Shown here one piece after another: positions 1 to 6,663 of a stretch of DNA of 64,000 nucleotides. The DNA lies in NCBI GenBank assembly GCA_026399025.1, contig JAPLRU010000105.1, positions 26,075 through 90,074 on the forward strand, read 5' to 3'. Every line of letters begins with the position of its first letter. Within the stretch, counting starts at the first letter, position 1. A program made the translations under genes and the position numbers. This DNA is from Methylobacter sp. (GTDB lineage Bacteria > Pseudomonadota > Gammaproteobacteria > Methylococcales > Methylomonadaceae). Below the pieces are notes generated by a model. That model saw only the letters and a list, made by a program, of their open reading frames with translations. It had not been told where the DNA came from and did no database searches.

Positions 1-4
1 AAGC

Positions 5-116
5 GGGACGGGGTTTACAACCCCGTCCCTAACGTTTTGGTGATGTCTGAGCTAAATGGCTACAGGCAACCAATGCAAAACGTTTCGAACGGGGCAACAT
101 GCCCCGTCCGGCTGTG
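5..116. repeat. Three-hairpin palindromic repeat at window edge
   Basis: Two perfect or near-perfect GC-rich hairpins (GGGACGGGGTT-tac-AACCCCGTCCC and GGACGGGGC-type) flank a middle inverted repeat AACGTTTT...AAAACGTT. The layout looks like a compound REP/MITE-type intergenic repeat. No coding content is seen. It could also act as a terminator for a gene left of the window. Confidence 0.5.
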
Positions 117-154
117 AGAAATCCGATAAAACAAAACCTAACTGAAACGATCAA

Positions 155-679
155 ATGAAGACGTATTGTTTTTTATTTTTGCTGGTTCTTTCAATCACCC
201 AAGTCAATGCGGAAACAAGTATTGCTATTTTGGATTTTGAACTTAACGACTTGACGATGAAACCAAGGACGGCTGCTGAAATCAATAGAACAGCATCGTT
301 AAAGCCCTTGCTGGAAAAAGAGCTTAAAAGCGCCGATTACCGTATTGTTTCAATTGATTCAGTCAGCCAAGATAAAGCCAGTAGCGGTTTCGGTTATCTG
401 TTCGACCATGATGACGTTGCTGCCGAGCTTGGTCGAATAGTAGGCGCTGATTATGTATTGGTTGGAAGACTGCATAAGCCCAGCTTTTTATTTGCCTATA
501 TTATGGGGCACTTAATCAGGGTTAAAGACGGTCGCTTAATCGGTAACTATATTTCAGAAACTAAAGGCGGGGATGAGAAACTGACGCTTAAAGGTATTGA
601 AAGTATTGCTGATAAAATCGATAAGGATTTGGATAATCGTTATACGCCGCCAGCTCCTAAGCATATCCCTTCACCCTAG
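155..679 (+). CDS. DUF2380/DUF3280-like exported protein
   Basis: 174 residues. An N-terminal signal peptide (about residues 1-19, cleavage near VNA-E) is followed by TSIAILDFELND, the start typical of the DUF2380/DUF3280 family. These small exported proteins begin with an 'AVLDFEL' beta strand and contain an ADYVLVGRLHK-like strand; here AGADYVLVGRLHKPS is at about 97-111. The fold resembles periplasmic proteins that contain an IVGADYVLVG segment, but no catalytic residues are known to me. It stands alone, with a repeat upstream and a toxin-antitoxin pair downstream on the same strand. Function is unknown; the family call comes from motif memory and is moderately secure. Confidence 0.6.
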   Translation: MKTYCFLFLLVLSITQVNAETSIAILDFELNDLTMKPRTAAEINRTASLKPLLEKELKSADYRIVSIDSVSQDKASSGFGYLFDHDDVAAELGRIVGADYVLVGRLHKPSFLFAYIMGHLIRVKDGRLIGNYISETKGGDEKLTLKGIESIADKIDKDLDNRYTPPAPKHIPSP

Positions 680-682
680 CCT

Positions 683-735
683 CGTAGGCCGGAATAAGCC
701 TGTTCGAGCGGCGGCGAGAATTGGCGTTTCCGGCA
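683..735. repeat. Dispersed palindromic repeat (GCCGGAATAAGC type)
   Basis: The sequence GTAGGCCGGAATAAGC...GCGTTTCCGGCAAA is an imperfect inverted repeat. It resembles the GCCGGAATAAGC/GCGTTTCCGGC repeat often scattered between genes in proteobacterial genomes. It lies between the DUF2380-like gene and the toxin-antitoxin pair. Confidence 0.45.
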
Positions 736-816
736 AACACCGCTGATGCAAAAGGAATTGATTGAGTAATGAATCAAAGTGCTGGAACACTGCCATAAAA
801 CCGGAGAACACCCCCT

Positions 817-1041
817 ATGCACACCATACAATTAGACCAACCCACAGAACAAGCCTTAAGCCATGCAGCCACTAGACAAGGCTTGACACCTGACACGATT
901 ATTAAAAACGCCATACTTGACTATTTAGCGGAAGAGCAAGCGATAACGAAAGCAGACACCGCTTATAAAAACTATCTGGACGGCAAAGAATCTATTCATG
1001 ATTTTGACGATGTGGTGAAAGAACTTGGCCTGGACGATTAA
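817..1041 (+). CDS. RelB-like antitoxin
   Basis: 74 residues. It begins with a beta strand and helix-turn-helix pattern (MHTIQLDQPTEQALSHAA...) like the ribbon-helix-helix DNA-binding domain of RelB/CopG antitoxins. An acidic C-terminus (YLDGKESIHDFDDVVKELG) follows, which in this family wraps the toxin. Its end overlaps the start of the downstream RelE/ParE-like toxin by 17 bases, as expected for a translationally coupled pair. It would neutralise the toxin and repress its own promoter (family knowledge). It sits just upstream of nirF with no sign of a shared function. Confidence 0.8.
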   Translation: MHTIQLDQPTEQALSHAATRQGLTPDTIIKNAILDYLAEEQAITKADTAYKNYLDGKESIHDFDDVVKELGLDD

Positions 1042-1291
1042 AATTTTAGATAGCGCAAAACAAGATTTAAAAAAACTGGATAAACCTATTCAACAAAGGA
1101 TTGCTTCATTCCTACGAAAACGACTTGCGGACACTGATGATCCGAAGCTGCTGGGAAAAGCGCTACAAGGGCAATATGCCGGTTACTGGCGATATAGAGT
1201 TGGCGATTACCGCCTGATCTGCCATTTAAAAAATGAAGAACTGATTATTATAGTTGTTGAAATTGGGCATCGAAAAGACATCTATCGCTAA
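1025..1291 (+). CDS. RelE/ParE-superfamily toxin (TTG start)
   Basis: 88 residues, TTG start inside the antitoxin's last codons (reading MAWTIKILDSAKQDLKKLDK). The RelE fold is recognisable: KQDLKKLDKPIQQRI helix, then YWRYRVGDYRLICHL, the arginine-containing central strands (R-x-G-D-Y-R), and an IIVVEIGHRKDIYR tail that matches the RelE C-terminus. In the family this is an mRNA interferase cutting on the ribosome. The length and key arginines are normal, so it looks intact. nirF starts 14 bases downstream, so read-through is possible. Confidence 0.85.
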   Translation: MAWTIKILDSAKQDLKKLDKPIQQRIASFLRKRLADTDDPKLLGKALQGQYAGYWRYRVGDYRLICHLKNEELIIIVVEIGHRKDIYR

Positions 1292-1305
1292 TACACAGAA
1301 ACCTT

Positions 1306-2469
1306 ATGACCAAACTACTCTTTCTTATAGTCTTGCTATTTTCCTTCAACGCCGTTGCAGATCTACGCGCCACCGGCGACCTAGGCATCGTCATCGAACG
1401 CGAAGACGGCAATGCGCTGATCGTCAACACCACCGAGCATAAACGCTTAGCCGAAATCGAAAAGCTGGGCGATTTATCCCACGCTTCGGTGGTTTTCTCC
1501 CGCGATCAGCGTTATGCCTATGTGTTCGGCCGGGACGGCGGCTTGACCAAAATCGATATGCTCAAGGACGCCATTGATAAACGCATCGTCCAGGCAGGCA
1601 ACAGCATCGGCGGGGCGATTTCCCAGGACGGCAAATTAATCGCCGTGTCCAACTACACGCCCGGCGGCGTTAAAGTTTTTTCCTCGGACACGCTGGAACT
1701 GGTCGCCGATATTCCTTCCAACTATGGCGACGGCCTGCGCTCTAAAGTGGTCGGACTGGTCGATGCGCCCGGACAACTGTTTGTGTTCAGCCTGTTCGAT
1801 GCCGGTGAAATCTGGCTGGCCGATTTTAAAAATCCCAAAGCACCGGTCATTAAAAAATTCCCGAACATCGGCAAGCAACCTTACGATGCGTTAATGTCGC
1901 CGGACGGGCATTATTACATTGCCGGTTTATTCGGCGAACCCGGCTTGGCCTTATTGGATTTATGGAATACCGATGCCGGAGTCAAACGCATTTTGCCCGA
2001 CTACGGCAAAGACGATGAAAAACTGCCGGTTTATAAAATGCCGCATCTTGAAGGCTGGGCGGTCGCCGGCGATTATGTGTTTGCTCCGGCAATAGGCCAA
2101 CATAAAGTCTTGGTCATCGACAAAAATACCTGGAAACTGCATGACACTATCGCGGTCGCAGGACAGCCGGTTTTTGTAATGGCCCGGCCCGATGCGCGGC
2201 AAGTCTGGGTTAACTTTGCCTTCCCGGATAACAATCAGTTGCAGATTATCGATGTTAAAGACCTGTCCCTGCGTCTTACCTTAACGCCGGGAAAAGCCGT
2301 TTTGCATATGGAATTCACCCCGCGCGGCGAACAAGTCTGGGTTGCGGTAAGAGACGATAATCAACTGGTGGTTTACGATACCGACACCTTGCAGGAAATT
2401 ACCCGTTTACCCGCCAAGCAACCCAACGGTATTTTCTTTAGCTCGCGGGCGCATAAAATCGGTTTGTAA
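1306..2469 (+). CDS. nirF: Heme d1 biosynthesis protein NirF
   Basis: 387 residues with an N-terminal hydrophobic leader (residues 4-18, ending NAVADLRATGDLG) suggesting export or lipoprotein-like anchoring. The rest is an eight-bladed propeller like that of cytochrome cd1: VVFSRDQRYAYVFGRDGGLTKID, AISQDGKLIAVSNYTPGG, PHLEGWAVAGDYVFAPAIGQ and similar blade repeats. NirF binds the heme d1 precursor and takes part in late side-chain processing. It is the first gene of a tight nirF-D-L-G-H set. No nirS, nirE, nirC or nirN is visible in this window, so the cluster is either split or continues elsewhere. Confidence 0.93.
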   Translation: MTKLLFLIVLLFSFNAVADLRATGDLGIVIEREDGNALIVNTTEHKRLAEIEKLGDLSHASVVFSRDQRYAYVFGRDGGLTKIDMLKDAIDKRIVQAGNSIGGAISQDGKLIAVSNYTPGGVKVFSSDTLELVADIPSNYGDGLRSKVVGLVDAPGQLFVFSLFDAGEIWLADFKNPKAPVIKKFPNIGKQPYDALMSPDGHYYIAGLFGEPGLALLDLWNTDAGVKRILPDYGKDDEKLPVYKMPHLEGWAVAGDYVFAPAIGQHKVLVIDKNTWKLHDTIAVAGQPVFVMARPDARQVWVNFAFPDNNQLQIIDVKDLSLRLTLTPGKAVLHMEFTPRGEQVWVAVRDDNQLVVYDTDTLQEITRLPAKQPNGIFFSSRAHKIGL

Positions 2470-2473
2470 GGCC

Positions 2474-2932
2474 ATGTTGACGACTTTGCATAAACAGCTG
2501 CTCAACGACTATCAGCACGATTTTCCGCTGTCGGCGCGACCTTACCGGGACATCGCCGATGCGCTGGGCGTGACCGAAGCCGAGGTTTTATCGGCTTTTA
2601 CCGAGCTGAACGATAATAATTTCATCAGCCGCATCGGCCCGGTCATTCCGCCTAACCATATCGGCGTCAGCGCTCTGCTTGCTATGTCGGTTCCCGAACA
2701 GCAGTTGCAGACCGTTGCCGATAAAATCAGCGCTTATCCCGAAGTCAATCATAATTACGAACGCGAACACCGGCTTAATCTCTGGTTTGTGGTTATCGCT
2801 GCCGATGCCGAACATTTACGCGCCGTGATTGAAGCCATAGAACTGGATACATCTTACCCCGCCATGCTACTGCCGATGCTGGACGATTTTTTTATCGACT
2901 TGGGCTTTAAGCTGGAGCTGAATCATGATTGA
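2474..2932 (+). CDS. nirD: Siroheme decarboxylase subunit NirD (Lrp-type)
   Basis: 152 residues: an N-terminal winged helix (residues 5-60, YRDIADALGVTEAEVLSAFTEL) followed by an AsnC-like RAM domain with the signature NHNYEREHRLNLWFVV at about 93-108. In heme d1 synthesis NirD and NirL form a complex that decarboxylates siroheme to didecarboxysiroheme. It starts 4 bases after nirF and overlaps nirL by 8. The assignment D versus G rests on gene order (nirFDLGH) and on the shared HNY...ELNMWFV motif that pairs it with the third gene. Confidence 0.85.
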   Translation: MLTTLHKQLLNDYQHDFPLSARPYRDIADALGVTEAEVLSAFTELNDNNFISRIGPVIPPNHIGVSALLAMSVPEQQLQTVADKISAYPEVNHNYEREHRLNLWFVVIAADAEHLRAVIEAIELDTSYPAMLLPMLDDFFIDLGFKLELNHD

Positions 2933-3416
2933 TGCCCGTGACCGCCAACTGCTCGAACATATTCAGTTAGGTTTGCCGGTTTGCGCCCGGCCTTATTTGG
3001 AAATCGGTCGGCTTTGCGATATGCCTGAAACCGAAGTGCTAGAGCGCTTAACTAAGCTTAAACAACAAGGCCTGATCAAACGCATGGGCGTTATCGTCAA
3101 ACATCGACAACTCGGTTACCGCGCCAATGCGATGATCGTCTGGAATGTGCCGGACAATCTGGTTAAACAGCTGGGCGGTCATATCAGCCGGTTTTCGTTT
3201 GTGACTTTGTGTTATCAGCGCCCCAGACAGCCGGAATGGCCGTATAACTTGTATTGCATGATACACGGCAAAGACAAGGCGACGGTGTTAAAGCAATTAG
3301 ACCAGCTTATCGATGCTTGCGGCTTAAGCGCTTTCAATAGAGAAATCCTGTTCAGCAAGCGCTGTTTTAAACAACGCGGCGCTGTTTATAAAAATACGGC
3401 TTTAGCGGATGGATGA
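2925..3416 (+). CDS. nirL: Siroheme decarboxylase subunit NirL (Lrp-type)
   Basis: 163 residues, same winged-helix plus AsnC-like layout as its neighbours. It carries the second-type motif: RMGVIVKHRQLGYRANAMIVWNVPD at about 54-78 and FVTLCYQRPRQPEWPYNLYCMIHG at about 91-114. The family's active-site histidine/arginine residues lie in these stretches. It should pair with NirD to decarboxylate the C12 and C18 acetates of siroheme. It overlaps nirD (ATGATTG) and nirG by 8 bases each, indicating strict translational coupling. Confidence 0.85.
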   Translation: MIDARDRQLLEHIQLGLPVCARPYLEIGRLCDMPETEVLERLTKLKQQGLIKRMGVIVKHRQLGYRANAMIVWNVPDNLVKQLGGHISRFSFVTLCYQRPRQPEWPYNLYCMIHGKDKATVLKQLDQLIDACGLSAFNREILFSKRCFKQRGAVYKNTALADG

Positions 3417-3852
3417 AATAGACAAACGCATTATCAATGCCCTGCAAGACGGCTTTCCGATTTGCGCCGCACCTTATCGGCAAGTCGCCGCGCAACTGGG
3501 GCTAAGCGAACAGGAACTGATAGCTAGGTTAAAAGCATTGTTGGATAACGGCAGCTTAACCCGCTTCGGCCCTTTGTATAATGCCGAACAAATGGGCGGC
3601 GCTTTAACCCTGGCTGCCGTTAAAGCGCCCATTGAGCGCTTCGACGAAGTCACCGAAATTATCAATGCCTTTCCCGAAGTCGCCCATAATTACGCGCGCA
3701 ACCATGAATTGAATATGTGGTTTGTGATTGCGACCGAAACGCCTGAACAAATCCAACAAACCATCGCTGCGATAGAACGGCAAACCGGCCTGAGCGTTTA
3801 CAACATGCCGAAAAACAAAGAATACTTTGTTAACCTGAAACTGGAAGCCTGA
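3409..3852 (+). CDS. nirG: Siroheme decarboxylase subunit NirG (Lrp-type)
   Basis: 147 residues. It resembles the first subunit type: winged helix YRQVAAQLGLSEQELIARLKAL, then TRFGPLYNAEQMGG and AHNYARNHELNMWFVIATE. NirD, L, G and H are four paralogous Lrp-fold proteins in most heme d1 clusters. NirG probably pairs with NirH, although the separate role of the second pair is less settled. It starts inside nirL and ends 2 bases before nirH. Confidence 0.83.
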   Translation: MDEIDKRIINALQDGFPICAAPYRQVAAQLGLSEQELIARLKALLDNGSLTRFGPLYNAEQMGGALTLAAVKAPIERFDEVTEIINAFPEVAHNYARNHELNMWFVIATETPEQIQQTIAAIERQTGLSVYNMPKNKEYFVNLKLEA

Positions 3853-3854
3853 AC

Positions 3855-4331
3855 ATGCTTGATGAAACAGACCGCAAAATCATCCAGGCAACGCAGGCCG
3901 GTTTGCCGTTAACGCCCGAACCTTATCAGACGATTGCCGAACAACTCGGCCTAACCGCTGATAATGTTATGATGCGGCTCACAGCCATGCAAAACAGCGG
4001 CATTATTCGCCGCATCGGCGCAGTGCCCAATCACTATAAACTGGGCTATCGGTTTAACGGCATGACGGTTTGGAATATTCCCGATGAAGTCATCGACGAG
4101 TTGGGGCAAAAAGTCGGGCAATTGGAATTCGTCAGCCATTGTTATCACCGTCCCCGGCATCTTCCCGAATGGCCGTACAATTTATTTGCGATGGTGCATA
4201 GTAAAAGCCAAGAAGGTGTCGATGAACAAATCCAACGGATTGCTGACCTGCTTAGCAGTTATAATCAAGGCTGCGACGTGTTATACAGCAGCAAAATTCT
4301 GAAAAAAACCGGCTTTCGCACCAGTACTTAG
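3855..4331 (+). CDS. nirH: Siroheme decarboxylase subunit NirH (Lrp-type)
   Basis: 158 residues of the second subunit type, with IRRIGAVPNHYKLGYRFNGMTVWNIPD at about 51-77 and FVSHCYHRPRHLPEWPYNLFAMVH at about 92-115, matching NirL. It is the last of four Lrp-type genes arranged as two A/B pairs. After it comes a gap of about 265 bases with a palindromic repeat, then a retropepsin-like gene, before nirJ resumes the pathway. The run of overlapping genes ends here. Confidence 0.85.
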   Translation: MLDETDRKIIQATQAGLPLTPEPYQTIAEQLGLTADNVMMRLTAMQNSGIIRRIGAVPNHYKLGYRFNGMTVWNIPDEVIDELGQKVGQLEFVSHCYHRPRHLPEWPYNLFAMVHSKSQEGVDEQIQRIADLLSSYNQGCDVLYSSKILKKTGFRTST

Positions 4332-4385
4332 GCAACTTGCAATTAATACCCCCCTATTTTCGTTAAAACATTAGAAAGGCAATAT

Positions 4386-4475
4386 CGTAGGATGTGGTGA
4401 ACGCAGTGAACCGCATCAATCGAGGACGGCGCGAACGGCGCAAACGGTGCGGTTCGTTCCTCACCGCACCCTACG
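4386..4475. repeat. Palindromic intergenic repeat (CGTAGGrTGyGGTGA type)
   Basis: A long imperfect inverted repeat runs CGTAGGATGTGGTGA...GAACCGCA to TGCGGTTCGTTCCTCACCGCACCCTACG. It is the CGTAGGGTGCGGTGA-type repeat widely dispersed between genes in many gammaproteobacteria. It separates nirH from the protease-like gene and may form a transcript-ending or stabilising hairpin. Confidence 0.7.
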
Positions 4476-4597
4476 CCCCCCCTTGTCCACACGATTAAAT
4501 AAAGCTGAAATTTAAGTGTTTTTTGTATTGTTCGCGAACCGATTGATTTATCCTAATCGTACAGGTCGAAATTTTTAACCGTAAATCCGCAGGACAG

Positions 4598-4981
4598 ATG
4601 ATGGGAACTACCTACGCAGAACTCAAGCTCACCAATTTATTCAGCAAGCAAAGTGTGAGCATACGCGCCTTAGTGGACACCGGCGCGACGTTCATGTGCG
4701 TAACCGAAGCCATCGCGGTGCAACTGGGGTTTGATACCACCGAGGTTAGCCGACATATCGTCACGCTTGCCGATGGCAGGCAGCTTAAGGTGCCGCGTAT
4801 CGCTCCGATTGAAATTATCTTCGGCAATCGCTCGTATATTACGGAGGCGCTGGTGCTGGGCGATGAGGCATTGATGGGCGTGTTACCTTTGGAAGCCATG
4901 GACTTGATGGTCGATCCTTTGCGGCAACAATTGATTGTCAATCCCGCGCATCCGAACTTTCCCGTTGCACTGGCAAAATAA
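4598..4981 (+). CDS. Retropepsin-like aspartic protease (clan AA)
   Basis: 127 residues; ATG at 4598 or 4601 after GCAGGACAG. The clan AA signature ALVDTGATFMCV at about 25-36 has the catalytic D-T-G. A second conserved segment, ALMGVLPLEAMDLMVDP (about 90-106), matches the 'ILG.D.L....' stretch of bacterial retropepsin-like proteins. Such proteins act as dimers. There is no signal peptide, so it is probably cytoplasmic. It lies on the same strand between nirH and nirJ, an unusual position, and nothing known ties it to heme d1 synthesis. It may be a passenger in the operon or a later insertion with its flanking repeat. Confidence 0.75.
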   Translation: MMGTTYAELKLTNLFSKQSVSIRALVDTGATFMCVTEAIAVQLGFDTTEVSRHIVTLADGRQLKVPRIAPIEIIFGNRSYITEALVLGDEALMGVLPLEAMDLMVDPLRQQLIVNPAHPNFPVALAK

Positions 4982-5049
4982 GTTACCGTCACTATTGCCT
5001 GAGCGCTTAATCAGCTGTTTTACAAGCTCAATCCTGTAGAGGTTTTACC

Positions 5050-6186
5050 ATGTTCAGACTAAGCCACTATATGCGGGAACTGATAGACCCGACACCGTTA
5101 AAACCCGCTCGTAAACCGGCGGCTCCTGTCGTTATCTGGAATTTGATCCGCCGCTGCAATCTGACTTGCAAGCATTGCTACACGACTTCCACAGACATCA
5201 ATTTTCCCAATGAGTTAACTACGCCGGAAATTTATACGGTCATGGACGACCTGAAAGCCTTTAAAGTCCCGGTGCTGATTTTATCCGGCGGCGAACCGTT
5301 GCTGCATCCCGATATTTTCGACATTTCCCGGCGCGCCAAGGACATGGGCTTTTATGTCGCACTATCGACTAACGGCACTAAAATTTCCGCAGCCAATATC
5401 GATGAAATCGCGAGTATAGATTATCAATATATCGGCGTCAGCCTGGATGGTCTGAAAGACACTCATGACCGCTTCCGTCGGGTGCAAGGCTCTTTCGACC
5501 AAGCTTTAAACGGCATCCGCCTATGCTTGGAAAAAGGCATCAAAGTCGGTCTGCGTTTTACCTTAACGCAAGATAACGCTCATGATTTTCCGGCGTTGTT
5601 ACAGTTAATGGATCAGCGCAATATCGACAAATTTTATTTATCGCATTTGAATTACGGCGGTCGCGGCAATAAAAACCGAAAAGACGACGCCCATTTTGCA
5701 ATGACCCGGACCGCGATGGATTTGCTGTTTGAAACCAGCTATGACTGGCTTAAGGCAGACAAAGACCGCGAATTCGTTACCGGCAATAACGACGCCGATG
5801 CGGTTTATTTTTTACACTGGGTCGCCCGGCATTTTCCCGATAAAACCGAACACATCAAAGCCAAGCTGGAACAATGGGGCGGCAATGCCTCCGGCGTCAA
5901 TGTCGCCAATATCGACAATTTGGGCAATGTCCATCCCGACACGTTCTGGTGGCATTATGAACTGGGCAATGTCAAAGAACGGCCTTTTTCGGAAATATGG
6001 ATGGATACCGGCGATCCGTTGATGGCGGGTCTTAAACAACAGCCAAGACCGCTCGAAGGCCGTTGCGCCAGATGCCGGTATCAAGAAATATGCAACGGCA
6101 ATACCCGGGTCAGGGCCGCGCAAACGACAGGCAATTTCTGGGCTGAAGATCCGGGCTGCTATCTGAGCGATGCCGAAATAGCCTGA
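5050..6186 (+). CDS. nirJ: Radical SAM heme d1 synthesis protein NirJ
   Basis: 378 residues. The radical SAM cluster motif CNLTCKHCY is at about residues 36-44, SGGEPLL (SAM-binding GGEP) at about 78-84, and a C-terminal cysteine-rich SPASM-like tail CARCRYQEICNG ends in DPGCYLSD. NirJ replaces two propionate side chains by oxo groups on the tetrapyrrole during heme d1 formation. The start MFRLSHYMRELIDPTPLKP is typical of NirJ. It lies 68 bases after the protease-like gene and completes nirFDLGHJ here. Confidence 0.92.
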   Translation: MFRLSHYMRELIDPTPLKPARKPAAPVVIWNLIRRCNLTCKHCYTTSTDINFPNELTTPEIYTVMDDLKAFKVPVLILSGGEPLLHPDIFDISRRAKDMGFYVALSTNGTKISAANIDEIASIDYQYIGVSLDGLKDTHDRFRRVQGSFDQALNGIRLCLEKGIKVGLRFTLTQDNAHDFPALLQLMDQRNIDKFYLSHLNYGGRGNKNRKDDAHFAMTRTAMDLLFETSYDWLKADKDREFVTGNNDADAVYFLHWVARHFPDKTEHIKAKLEQWGGNASGVNVANIDNLGNVHPDTFWWHYELGNVKERPFSEIWMDTGDPLMAGLKQQPRPLEGRCARCRYQEICNGNTRVRAAQTTGNFWAEDPGCYLSDAEIA

Positions 6187-6419
6187 TGAAAGCATTATGA
6201 ACATTGATTTTCAGCACTGCCAAGTGCGCTCAGGCAACTGGAAAAAAGCCTTGCTTACGCCGGATCGGAAATGACGGAAAACAATAACGACTTGTTCGAA
6301 CAATTTCGTAATTCGGTTATTCAATAAACATCTTTCCTAAATAATCGTTATAGGGTTCGTTTAGAATAGCAGTTCACCCTCTGAAAACACGGATAGCGCT
6401 GAGGCCTTAAAGACTAATA

Positions 6420-6606
6420 GCCGTCGAAATTACCGAAAAGCAGCGTAAATCCACGACCGTCGATTAGCAGGTGCGCGACAGCGTCCGAGCCCGGCTCAAG
6501 ATACTGGTTCGGCGCACGTTGCAGCGTTACAAATATCCGCCGGATAAGGCCGCCGAAGCGGGTCATGCAGCAAGTCGAATCGCTGTCGAATTCATGGACC
6601 TCTTGA
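6420..6606 (+). pseudogene. Relic of HsdR (type I restriction subunit) C-terminus
   Basis: Frame +3 from 6420 reads EITEKQRKSTTVD, a TAG stop at 6465-6467, then VRARLKILVRRTLQRYKYPPDKAAEA. A +1 shift at about 6562 continues VMQQVESLSNSWT to TGA at 6604. This matches the conserved C-terminal (DUF3387-type) end of HsdR helicase/nuclease subunits ('VRA.LR.LVKRLLRKYGYPPDK...VL.QAE'). The stop probably replaces a TGG tryptophan codon. No hsdM or hsdS is seen. The rest of the 6187-6663 gap contains only a short frame ending QFRNSVIQ, likely another remnant. Confidence 0.7.
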
Positions 6607-6663
6607 ACGCTGTTTAATCGGCATTACCGCGTTTTCAGGCTTGGTTAGTTATCAGAAGGCGCT

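Noticed and set aside
4612-4992. Minus-strand 126-residue ORF
   Set aside because: It is the complement of the retropepsin-like gene, which has the DTG motif.
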